Assembly (NCBI GenBank): GCA_000697665.1
Contig: KL197717.1
Span: forward strand, 1,301,967-1,328,048
Direction: 5' to 3'
Origin: Jaapia argillacea MUCL 33604
Lineage: Eukaryota > Basidiomycota > Agaricomycetes > Jaapiales > Jaapiaceae
Length of the DNA stretch: 26,082 bases
Positions 11,009 to 19,833 of the stretch are shown here, piece after piece. The translations under genes and the position numbers were made by a program. The first letter of the stretch is position 1. Each line of letters starts with the position of its first letter. The notes beneath the pieces are model-generated. The model was not told where the DNA came from. It was given only the letters and a program-made list of their open reading frames with translations, and did not search any database.

Positions 11009-11240
11009 CCAATCAGAGTCTCAATTACTCATCCTATTCTCACACTTCACTTAACTGTCCTATCAGAATGGCTACTGAGTAAGACACTTCTCACACTTCC
11101 AGATTCCAACCAATCACAGTCCAGGCTGATTAAGCCACTTCTTGCACCTCCAGATTTCAACCAATCATGATCAAGGCTGAGTAATCTGCTTCTCACACAT
11201 TTCTATCCAATCACAGTCAGGCTAAGTCAGCTGCTTACTG
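11009..11240 (-). repeat. Tandem repeat of about 50 bp, each unit carrying a CCAAT motif
   Basis: Units start near 11009, 11060, 11110, 11161 and 11207 (spacing 51, 50, 51, 46). Four read CCAATCA or CCAATCN on the plus strand, followed by AG-rich and CTTCTCACAC segments; the second unit is degraded to TATCAG. Relative to the minus-strand TATA box they lie upstream as inverted CCAAT boxes. This looks like a promoter or LTR U3 array. Confidence 0.7.
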
Positions 11241-11838
11241 AACTCATCTGACTAATCATTGAGTGACTTGGAGACAGAATTGAGGGATGTACAGATGTTT
11301 GATTGTCGATGAGTGAAAGAATGGGATAAGTGTAACAGAAATGATGATAGCGCTGATATGGATTGCAGGACAACTTGGCATAATGGCAAAATACAAGATT
11401 GACACAAAATGGAGGATTCAACAGATGTGAGAATAAGGGGAAAGCAAAAAATGATGGAAAACAATGAGAATATGCGGTGTTCAGACCATGGACCGGTAGG
11501 TTGTCTGACACTGCAAATGTTGGACTCCGCCAGTCTTGATCACTTGTAGAGTAGGGCAAGTCTACCCATCAACCACAGGACTAAGTGAAAAAGAGGGCCG
11601 GAGATGAGTGGGAACTGTCAAACTGAGTGTTGGAGAAGCCACAAGCAGCATCAACGATTGAGAAGAGTTGAACCTGGCATTGAGGTGGCAATCATGAGTG
11701 TGCATAAGACAGAACATGTCATGTCCACCTACAACTTTCTTCATCCAAGTACACATCTGGTAAGATCATCCATGACTGGTGTGCAGAATTTGTTTTAGAG
11801 TGGTTGGATCCTCCCCAAATCCTCCCTCGATTGTCTAA
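11241..11838. other. Stretch without a recognisable gene
   Basis: Short frames on both strands (11227-11559 minus, 11562-11756 minus, 11604-11798 plus) show no family motif. If the CCAAT/TATA block is an LTR, its outer end should fall here, but I cannot place it. Confidence 0.4.
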
Positions 11839-12593
11839 ATACCTCCAGAATGTCATGATGACTTGAAGGCAAAAGTTACCCCACCAGTCATCTGCCTGGT
11901 CAATCTGCCATGCGGGTGTGTAATCCCCAACAGATTTGTCAAGGTAAGCAATCCACCCCTTCCAAGTACTAGGCACTATTGTAATTTTCTATAAACATTC
12001 CAGGCTGCTATGTATGAGCACGGCTCCACATTTCTAGGTGGGCCTCCAAACAAGTACCACCATTTGCTATACACCTGTTGGTCAAAGGGATGTTGGGGAA
12101 TGATTATTGATGGGAATGTACAAGTCTCATCAACATATCTGACACTGGGTTGTGATATGGTCATTCCCACATCTCTCACATCTGAAATGATGGAATCATT
12201 CAAATCTTTAGCAGATGCAATACACTCAAGTTCACCAGATACCCTAGCTATCATGCAACTCTCCCACACCAGACAACAGTCACCTAACATCCTCAGAGGA
12301 TGTCTCCCTTTCGTGCCTCCTCTAGCCCCAAGTGCAGTTCACTTGGGAAGTGCAAATCAATGTCCCTCCCCCATTGGCCAATTGGTGTACAACCTTCTTT
12401 TCCAAACTCCTTGCCAAATGTCAGCAGAAGATATTGACAATGTAGTTGTTGAGTTTGTGCGAGGTGCAACATTGGCAGCTAAGAGTGGCTTTGATGGTGT
12501 GGAATTGCATGCATCAAATGGATGTAAGTTCTATATTTTCACTGTTCACATCCAAAACTGATTGATTGGTAGGATGTAGATCTGCTGGCTGAG
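11839..12593 (+). pseudogene. Old Yellow Enzyme-type NADH:flavin oxidoreductase, N-terminal fragment
   Basis: An FMN-dependent ene-reductase family fragment, normally a cytosolic enzyme of about 370-420 residues; about 210 codons remain. Exon one (to 11943) includes LPCGCVIPNRFVK. An intron at 11944-12003 follows, then exon two (12004-12523) with AAMYEH, GGPPNKYH, CWGMIIDGNVQVSS, IMQLSHT and FDGVELHASNG. The His and Asn of H-A-S-N correspond to the substrate-binding pair of the family. A second intron (12524-12579) leads to GYLLAE, where the reading stops at the long-inverted-repeat element (about 12589). The barrel's second half is not found in the window. Five Cys codons (in GCVIP, GCDM, GCLP, NQCPS, TPCQM) stand where relatives usually have Arg, and the usual GRQ after SHT reads RQQ. 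The true start codon is not visible; a stop lies just upstream in frame. Confidence 0.82.
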
Positions 12594-13640
12594 ACACATC
12601 CGAGCATCAACCAAATGGGTGATTTCCGCCTTTTGGAAATATTTTTAGTAGGAAAATAGTATTGTGGAAATGTTGATGTAAGTATCTAGGATTGTAGCCC
12701 CCATCTAGGAGACCCCAGAATGGGTACCCTTACCTGATTCTAGCCACCATAGCTCTGGCAAAATGCAAAACATTTTTTAAATGCGACACTTTTCAACTTT
12801 GTTTGCCTTGTAGCAGCACAACCAGTGACACTACAAGTGAAACAGTGATAGATCTAGGAAGCCCTAGGTCCAGGCTACCTGCTGAGACCAACATGTCAAA
12901 TTTTCCAAATTTGATAATATTCCATATAGTACCTGGTTCATGTTGGTGTTTCAATGTTTATCACTGAAATTTCCATTTTAGGCATAGTATATTGGTCACA
13001 TGACACCATAGCAACATGAATATATTTTCCTGATTTTTCTTGATTTTGTTGGCTATATATATTGAGAAATTGCCAATTTGGGACATTATATCACCAATCA
13101 CATGGGGTCAAAGCACTGGCCCAGATGAACAGCATTTTATTCTGGTTGTTCCTGATTTTCTAGCATTTTTCCTAGCTGGATTGATTGATTTACCATTTTG
13201 GGAAGGTTATATGACCAGCCAAACAGTACTAAAGTACCTCTACCCTCTATCCTACCCTAGTATAATTTATTCTGATTTTTCCTGATTTTTCCTGCATGTT
13301 TTCTGGCTGTATTAATCAGTTTACCTATTTAGGCAGGTCATGTGATCAGCCAAACAGTACCAAAGTACCCCTACCCCCTACCCCATCCTAGTATAATTTA
13401 TTCCGATTTTTCCTGATTTTCCCCGCATTTTTATGGCTATATTGATCAATTTACCTATTCAGGCAGGTCATGTGACCAGCCAAATAGCGCCAAAGTGCCC
13501 CCATGCTTTTCTATCCTAGCAAAAATTTTATTCCTATTTTTTTACGATTTTTTATGATTTTTAACAGGCTGTATCAACCCATTTACCATTTTGGGAAGGT
13601 CATGTGACCTGACAAGCAGCACCAAATTGCCCCCCTACTG
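12589..13640 (+). repeat. Left inverted arm of the 7.2-kb element
   Basis: Pairs with 18775-19833 in inverted orientation. Shared landmarks, in order from the outside, are CTGAGACAC, GGTGATTTCC, the GATGTAAGTATCT box, GGGTACCCTTACCT, GCAAAATGCAAAA and a tandem-repeat zone. A further related repeat unit occurs near 14030-14190 after an unrelated segment. Confidence 0.7.
13100..13640 (+). repeat. Tandem repeat of about 129 bp in the left arm
   Basis: Four units, each with GGTCATGTGACC-like and CAGCCAAACAG-like segments followed by CCTAGTATAATTTATTC and ATTTTTCCTGATTTT. The GGTCATGTGA position falls near 13206, 13335, 13464 and 13597. Copies are progressively diverged. Confidence 0.78.
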
Positions 13641-14289
13641 AGGACCCATGCAAATAGATGAGAGGGTCAAATAGTTGTCCTGGTCAAAATGGCACTCAAA
13701 ACCCCACCAGGTAGGATATCATCCAGTTCAAAATTAGGTCGAGAGTACTGATTTCTGAGGGTTAGTCCACTGGGTCAGATATATGTCCAGGTAATGCACA
13801 CGGTTGGGCAAAAAAAATCAGCGGCGGACCCTGCAAAAGGGCTCTGGCCCCTCCAGACGGATGGGTCAGATACACCATCCCAGTCAAAATGACCTCTCAA
13901 AAGCCACAAGGTCAGATAAAATCCAGGTAAAACCACCCGATCTCGGACAAAATTTGTCCAGGTAAATCAACTCAAATTCCCAAAGATTTGTATCCTACCC
14001 TTCTGTCTATTCGCACGGGCCCTCCCTGCTGCTGCCCCACCCTACTGGAATTTATTCCGATTTTTCCTGATTTTTTCCAATATTTTTCCTAGCCCTATTG
14101 GTTCATCTACTATTTTGGGATGGCCAAACAGCACCAAAGGCCCTACCCCACCTACTAGAATTTATTCCCATTTTTCCTGATTTTCTGAATATAATATTGC
14201 AGGGAGAACTGGCAGCACTTTGTTATGTTTGATCAGAGTAAAGTTTCCTCAACATTGTAATGTTCAGTTTGGGCAAGTTTCCTAGTACA

Positions 14290-15300
14290 TTATATTAAAG
14301 CTACAGGGACTGGTGTCCTACCCCTGAGCCTCAGCGCAAGAAGTCCAAAACCTTCACCACCCCCAATCTTAATGGCAACCAGAGCCAAGCCCCCCTGAGA
14401 AGCCAGAAGTTGGGGAGACAATCTCCACATGCTGAAGGACTCGCCAACCCTGTAAGTCCTCCCTCCTTCTCTTTCAAGTTCATCTAATATTCCATTCCAG
14501 CAGCAGGTGCAATGTCCCAAGCTGGTATTGTGAAGAACAAAGTTGCGCCTACCGCCAAGCTGGACAAAAAAGGTAAGTGCCAGGTGCTTTTCTGACCATT
14601 TGTTTTCTCTTCACTGATATTGATTACAGCTGCAGCCCACAGAGCAAGCAAGCCACGACAAGGAATCAAAAGGTATGTTCTTCCATCTATTCCTGCACTC
14701 CAATCCCATCCAATTTGCCACACCCAGGATCGAAGTCTGGAGTTGTCAAGGTGATTGTGAATAGTAAGTATGAGCTATTCTTCTCATTTCCTGCAAATGG
14801 CTTACCCCCACCTTTCATGTAGTTTCTACTCATATGATTGTCATTACACCAACTTACCCTGTTATCCCCAAGTTTGCTGATCTCGACTCACACAGCCAAT
14901 TGATGGGTAGTGCTCCTGCAACTCCCAATCCCCCCACTGTCCCACTTCCCTCCAAGATCATCCCTGAGTCCCATTGTGCTGTGAGTGGTTCTTCAATTAT
15001 CACCCATCCTCTGAATTGACAATCTCAATAACAGCAAATTTTGCAGTTGAGAGCCAACCTTGTTGCTCAACAACAGGTCACAGACACACTCCAAGTCAAG
15101 CTTGATGACCTCACTCAATGTCATGATACCCTCACTGCACGACATAATGCCCTCAGTACCTGCCACAATGCCCTCCTTCGACACCACGATACTTTGAACA
15201 AAAATGTCGGGGCCTACATTGAGAAGCAAATCAAACACCTCATTGGGTTATCTACCCAGACAATTGAGGCTCAATTGAAGGAGGTTCTGGATTTGTGTGC
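14290..15300 (+). pseudogene. Unrecognised intron-containing coding remnant inside the long-inverted-repeat element
   Basis: A run of exon-like segments separated by short introns with good signals: 14452-14500, 14573-14629, 14673-14727 and 14764-14822 (donors GTAAGT or GTATGT, acceptors CAG or TAG). Segments read, for example, MSQAGIVKNKVAPTAKLDKK (ATG 14512), AAHRASKPRQGIK and, from 14834, MIVITPTYPVIPKFADLD, ending at a TGA near 15018. A further frame at 15041-15300 (LRANLVAQQQ...) is a coiled coil with heptad repeats. The phases of the introns do not all fit one frame, so it is probably decayed. I recognise no family. It may be a host gene captured by the element, cut at its 3' side by the gag-bearing retroelement. 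Confidence 0.45.
15122..15205 (+). repeat. Four 21-bp coding repeats (heptads)
   Basis: In the frame open from 15041, four consecutive heptads start with His: HDTLTAR, HNALSTC, HNALLRH, HDTLNKN. The DNA repeats every 21 bp. The pattern predicts a short coiled coil. Confidence 0.75.
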
Positions 15301-16000
15301 AAGTGGATCGTCCTTTATCGATCTCGGTGAAGTCTTTCTCCAAAGTTTTGTAGAACTCCTCAACATCCAAGGTTGATTTGTCTGCCAGATTATAACTGTT
15401 GATACAGTTCATGGCCCAGGACCCTGCTGGTCCATCCTTCATATAGGATAGGATGAAGGCGATTTTGGAAAATTTGGTAGGAAATTCCTTTGGTTTGGCA
15501 GCAATAAATAGTCGAGTTTCGGAGATGAATTTAGTGGTTTTCTTCCTATCTCCTGTGAATGGAGTAGGAGGAGCCAGCTGTGGTCCTTTCGAATCTCCTG
15601 CCATATCGTCATCTGAATCTTCCAGTTGGTTATCTGGATTGGGTGAAGGTGACCCTCTAGGTGGATCAGGGGATGAAGATCGAACAGGTGGAGGACAATA
15701 TGATCTGAAGTGTTGGGGGATTGATGAAACAATAGGTGTTCCAGTTGGATACTGTGGAGTTGGTTCCTGAATTTCTGGAATGAATATGGATGATCCTACT
15801 ATTGTTTGTTCTGGAGCAGTTGCAACAGGTGTGTATACCCCAAATGCTGCCAGCAGAGTAGGTGTTCTAGGGACCTCAAGAGATAGTGGTGTTGTGCTTC
15901 ATGGTGATCTGGAAGCTTTGGTGATTCCTCTCCTTGCTTTCTCTTTGGCAATTCGTGGAATAGATGGACTGGGTTTTACTAGTTGTTGGAGATAACTCTA
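15248..16000 (-). pseudogene. gag: Retrotransposon Gag fragment (Ty3/gypsy type)
   Basis: Gag would be the capsid-type protein packaging the element RNA in the cytoplasm. The minus-strand frame reads through a Pro/Ser-rich N-terminal part (SIPRIAKEKARRG, PPRGSPSPNPDNQLEDSDDD), then ATG at 15604 with MAGDSKGPQLAPPTPFTGD and KIAFILSYMKDGPAGSWA, the usual retrotransposon Gag core (PxxFxGDRxxxxxF ... KIxFxLSYMxxGxAxxW). After DFTEIDKGRS the family pattern is lost and a stop comes at 15248, so the C-terminal part and any CCHC knuckle are missing. An in-frame TGA at 15899-15901, where CGA would continue the frame, also disrupts it. The start is uncertain; the frame is open upstream of 15604. Confidence 0.72.
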
Positions 16001-16035
16001 GTACTGGGTTTTACTAGTTGTTGGAGATAACTCTA
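15968..16035 (+). repeat. 35-bp direct tandem duplication
   Basis: ACTGGGTTTTACTAGTTGTT and the 13 bp after it occur at 15968-16000 and, identically, at 16003-16035. It lies at the 5' edge of the gag-type frame. Two identical copies in otherwise decayed sequence imply a recent slippage duplication. Confidence 0.93.
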
Positions 16036-16628
16036 CAGTGTTGGTAGGTTTTTGTGAGGTCCTCCATTTTCTCCCGTCCAAACTGTGATTGGTTTGCCTT
16101 CCAGGCACGGAGTGTCGTAGATTTGGTCATATGTGAGATTATCTCCATGTTGGTTTAGATCTTCTTGAACTTGACTAAGGGTGGGAAGCATCCACTTGTT
16201 GGGAAGGGTGAGGAATCTACTGGATGGAGGTAGGCCTTCAGTGATGACATGAAGAGGTTATCTCAAAAGATAACCAATTTATTGGTTCTGAGTGACATAT
16301 TCTTTCTCTAGTTGTTGTACAATTTTGCTGAGTGTAACACAAAAGAAGATGGTGATATTAAGGTTGATGAGATGAGTGAATAGGAGGGTGAATATGTCAT
16401 GAGTGACTGGGGATAATCTGATTTTTTGGATGGTAGTCCAAAATAGTCAATCAACAATGAAGTCAATGACTATGACAAGAAGATTGGCGAAGATAGGATG
16501 AACCGTAGTGAGAATGGTGATAGATGTTTGTAGGGGTGGACCCTGATAGTGTCTAACATTCTATAACTTTCATTGGATAACGAGGTTAGAGTAAGTTGCA
16601 AGGTAAGTAGAAGGAGATGTTGTTCAAG

Positions 16629-17036
16629 TGTTAAAGTCGTTACTTCAACAAAGTACCTGAGGTCAAGACTTGTACTTCTCTGATGATACTTAGGTTGCAA
16701 TGTAGAGTGAGGCAGTATGAGGATGATAAGAGAGAGGAAACCAGACAGAGACCAAGTCAGACTTTGTAGGAATGCAAGTTAAGACTTGTATTCATAAAGT
16801 GAACAAGATGGGGACTATTAGCAAATACAGGCAGGTATTTATACTGGATAGAAGCACAGTCTGTAGTAGGCACAGTCCATAGTCTGTAGTGATGATGAGT
16901 AGGAAAGAGTTGAGGTGAGTCAAAGGAAATAGGAGTCCGTAGTCTGTAGTCTGCAGTCCATGGTTTTTAGTAAATGATGAAGTGAAGTGAAGTAAAGAAA
17001 AGTGAAAATAGTCGTACTGAAGCATGGTTTGTAACA
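16629..17036 (-). repeat. LTR of the gypsy-like element (408 bp)
   Basis: On the minus strand it starts TGTTAC (17036) and ends TTTAACA (16629), giving a TGTTA/TAACA terminal inverted repeat. A TATA box lies at 16836-16843. The terminal part beyond it matches the partial LTR at 25927-26082: GTTACTTCAA, GACTTG and TACTTCTCTGATG occur in both at the same spacing. Confidence 0.78.
16836..16843 (-). promoter_or_regulatory. TATA box in the LTR
   Basis: TATAAATA on the minus strand, about 195 bp from the LTR start, as expected for a U3 promoter driving the leader and gag. Confidence 0.6.
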
Positions 17037-17602
17037 CTCAGAGTTCTTACAACTGGGAGAGATTCACCAATCTCTTTCTGCACATCCAGACTGGGTGTGG
17101 TGAGATTTGGAACAGGGTCTTTGGCGATCTGCCGGTTCCTCGGGATTCAGAGAACTATCACTGTACATTCATCCCAAACCCAGCCTTTGTTGAAGCCCCA
17201 CCTCCTGAATCACCTCCCTTCCAACTCTCCTCATTCATTGCATCATCTCCCAATCACGTCCCAACCTCTCCAATTGCTGCACCATCATCTCCCATTGCAC
17301 CCAACACACCTTCAAAGGCATTGACTCCAGCTGTTGCAGAATGGTCGCCCTTGTCTCCACTGTTGCCTGTTTTTCCCCTGACATTGCTTATCCCAATTCC
17401 ATCATCTCCATTTATCCTTTGCAGTGATTCAGAAGCAACACCGCTGCCTACTTGCCTCCTGCCCTCACCTCTTGCTCCTATCACAACTCCAGTTGCTACC
17501 AATTCACCTTCTCAGGGTTCTCCATTTGCCCCTCTCCCATGCACACCCCCCTGTAGAAGGTCCTGCTGCACTGCGGTGGCAGTGAACTGGTCAGCTGGCT
17601 GA
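17037..17602 (+). pseudogene. Pro/Ser-rich coding remnant next to the LTR
   Basis: An open frame that begins inside the LTR (nominal ATG 17024) and runs to 17602. The first part (NWERFTNLFLHIQTGCGEIW, then VFGDLPVPRDSENY) looks like genuine protein sequence. The rest is a low-complexity Pro/Ser/Thr/Ala region (SPIAAPSSPIAPNTPSKA) like a linker. No family is recognised. It may be the continuation of the coding remnant at 14290-15300, separated by the retroelement, but the join cannot be shown. Confidence 0.35.
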
Positions 17603-17925
17603 TTGAGGAATAGGACTGGCGGTAGAAGGTCAAGAAGGAATATTTTGGTGCAACTGGAGTTGAGCATACCCTTTCTGATCATTTTGGGCAGGAATAGTGC
17701 CATCTATTCATTAGCTTTATTTACTTTTAATCCCCTTATAAGCTGAGAGACCCTCAGGAGTAGCTGATGCCTTTGGGGCTGAATACATTCAATGCCAGCT
17801 GTTGGGCTGTCTCTGAAGTAATATTATGCTCCTTGTGAAGATGTTGCAATGTCTGGATCCCAAGTGTATATCCAGAACTGCATGACACCAATTTTGATTG
17901 CTAGTTCTTTCTATCAACCATAACC

Positions 17926-18311
17926 ATGGCTCATCCCACAGCATATCCTGAAACACTACAACTGTACCTCTCCCATTACATGTGCTTGGTCTTTCAGGCT
18001 GAGAAGATCTTGAGGAGCATTCTGGAGTCCTTCTCCTCGCTCAATAATGGGTGACCAGGGTGAATGAGCTCCGTGTAAGTGGACTTTTAGTTATATCTCT
18101 CAATTCAATGTTCATATCAGGACAGAATGAGCACACTTGGAATGAGATGGCAATCCGCTGCTATCCACACACTGTGCCTGATGAAATCTTTGACTGGCAG
18201 GCTTACTGCAGCAGGGTGGACTCTTGGTTTACAGTGTATCATCACGTGGAAGATGAGATGGATGAGGGAGAGAATGGAGGAGGGAAATCATTTTGTTGGA
18301 GGAGTGTGTAG
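17926..18311 (+). pseudogene. Unrecognised coding remnant, two exon-like parts
   Basis: ATG at 17926 opens MAHPTAYPETLQLYLSHYM and runs to a TGA near 18050. A neighbouring frame carries WVTRVNELR to a donor at 18075 (GTAAGT; acceptor CAG 18120, 46 nt). The next part reads NEHTWNEMAIRCYPHTVPDE and FDWQAYCSRVDSWFTVYHHV, ending in an acidic segment at 18311. The composition looks like real protein, but no family is recognised. It lies inside the 7.2-kb element and could be captured host sequence. The mid-gene stop indicates decay. Confidence 0.35.
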
Positions 18312-18328
18312 TACCTGCAGGTGCCATT

Positions 18329-18540
18329 GGCCGACACATTAACAACCAACCAATATTGGAGGAGCAAAGGAGACACCAATGCTATGCAGACAGCCATTAC
18401 ATTAATAGTGAGCAATTTAACATTGGCTGACACATTAACAACCAACAAATATTGGGGGTGTAAAGGAGAAACTAATACCATATAGATGGCCATTACGTTG
18501 AGCAAATAATTCTACATCAGCCAATATGTTAACAACCACT
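18329..18540 (+). repeat. Tandem repeat of about 95 bp, 2.2 copies
   Basis: GGCCGACACATTAACAACC at 18329, GGCTGACACATTAACAACC at 18425 and a diverged AGCCAATATGTTAACAACC at 18518. Each is followed by AATATTGG-G, AAAGGAGA and GGCCATTAC-type segments in the first two copies. Confidence 0.82.
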
Positions 18541-18774
18541 TGACCCCCAGCAGCTGACAGTTCATTATTGTAGGCATTTCACAGTGGCTGATTCGATTAT
18601 TGTACACTAGTCCCTGTTAACTAGTACAATACTGTGGTAATTGACCATAGACCATGGTGTATAAAGTACCAGACTTTCTTTGTACAAAATCCACCTGGTG
18701 TTTCTGTAGACCAGAATCTGAGAAAACCAGATATGTTTTTTGTACAATCTACATTTCATATTACAATATGTTAT

Positions 18775-19833
18775 TAGGATAGGGTGGGGGTCAAATAAAT
18801 TGGAATAAAACTCTGTTAGGTTAGGGTAGCACTTTGGTGTTGTTTGGCAGATGATGTCATAAACCTAAATAGGCAACTGGCTGATGGTGGGTCAGATAAA
18901 TTGGAAAAAATTCTATTAGGGTAGAGGAGGGGGGGCTCTTTGGGCTATTTGACAGATGATAAAAGATACCCAAATAGGAAAGTGATCATCAGAGGGCCAA
19001 ATAATTTGGAAAAATTTGGAAAAATGCCAAATAAAATTTTATTAGGGTAGGGGGCACTTTGGGGTTGTTTAGCAGATGATGTAATGTGCCCAAATAGGAA
19101 AGTGGTTATTGGAGGGTTAAATAAATCCGTAAAATTCGGAATAAATCAGAATAAAATTCTTTTCAGGCAAATGAGTGCTTCCATTATGTTTGCTTGATGA
19201 TATAAGACCCCTAAATAGGAAATTCAGTCAATATGGGCCAAATAAAATATGGAAAAATCAGAATAAATAGGAATAAAATTATTCTGATATAGAGTGATGG
19301 TTGCTATGGTGGTTGCTTATATAAGCACCTTTTTTTGTAACTTATGACTTTATATATGCAAATAGCTCAGACATCTCAGGCGATTCTGATAAAATAGTGG
19401 CACTTATTTTGGTTGCTATGGAGACATTGTTACTTACCATATATGGTAGATATACATTTCTTTAGAATTTGCTTGTTACCTCAGATAGATTACAGCCATG
19501 AAATTTACTAAATTTGGAAGTTTATATAATATAGGTGTCAATGGATAGCCTGAAGGTAGGGGATCCCAAATATACCACCGTCTTATCTGTAGCATCACTA
19601 GTTGACCTGCTATAAGCCAAACAAACTGCAAAAGTGTCCTGTTATAAAATCATTTTGCATTTTGCTGGAGGTATAGTGTATCAAATGAGGTAAGGGTGCC
19701 CATTCTAGGATCTCCCAGATGGGGGCTACAATCCTAGATACTTACATTAGCATTCTCATGACTTTCATTGTTCACTGAAACACTCACTGAAAGGTGGAAA
19801 TCACCAGTTTGATTGATGGTTGGGTGTCTCAGT
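18775..19833 (-). repeat. Right inverted arm of the 7.2-kb element
   Basis: Inverted partner of 12589-13640. Its inner half holds four or five tandem units of about 105-125 bp, each with AAATAAATTGGAATAAAA-like, TTAGGGTAG, CACTTTGGGGTTGTTT-like and CCAAATAGGAAAGTG-like segments. The outer part carries the box at 19720-19747 and ends GTGTCTCAG. Confidence 0.7.

Larger units (their letters stand above)
15248..17036 (-). mobile_element. Truncated Ty3/gypsy-like LTR retroelement: 5' LTR, leader and gag
   Basis: Read on the minus strand, an LTR (17036 to 16629) is followed by a leader of about 600 bp and a gag-type coding region that ends abruptly near 15290-15248. Protease, reverse transcriptase, RNase H and integrase are absent, and there is no second LTR. 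It lies inside the 7.2-kb element and splits its coding remnants. No primer-binding site beginning TGG is apparent next to the LTR. A five-base duplication cannot be tested because the other end is missing. Confidence 0.68.
12589..19833. mobile_element. Long-inverted-repeat (foldback-like) element of about 7.2 kb with captured sequence
   Basis: The left end (CTGAGACAC near 12589) and the right end (GTGTCTCAG near 19832) are inverted copies, and the similarity continues inwards for roughly a kilobase. It includes a box around GATGTAAGTATCTAGG at 12675 and its inverse at 19720-19747. The left end cuts the flavin oxidoreductase gene. No target duplication is convincing, perhaps because the right end abuts the related hairpin at 19825. 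The interior carries intron-containing coding remnants and a truncated gypsy-like element. No transposase was found inside, so it appears non-autonomous. The arms have diverged, so it is old. Confidence 0.65.

Noticed and set aside
12675-12703. The GTAAGT...TTGTAG box as a real mini-intron
   Set aside because: It would be about 20 nt, too short for splicing; more simply a repeat box that happens to hold donor-like and acceptor-like strings.
13100-13640. CRISPR-like array
   Set aside because: Units are long (about 129 bp), diverged throughout and lack the constant-repeat/variable-spacer structure; this is a minisatellite in a transposon arm.
16624-17041. 16629-17036 as a solo LTR rather than part of a gag-bearing element
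   Set aside because: Flanking pentamers (TCAAG on the left, CTCAG on the right) do not match, and a same-strand gag lies at the expected distance downstream.
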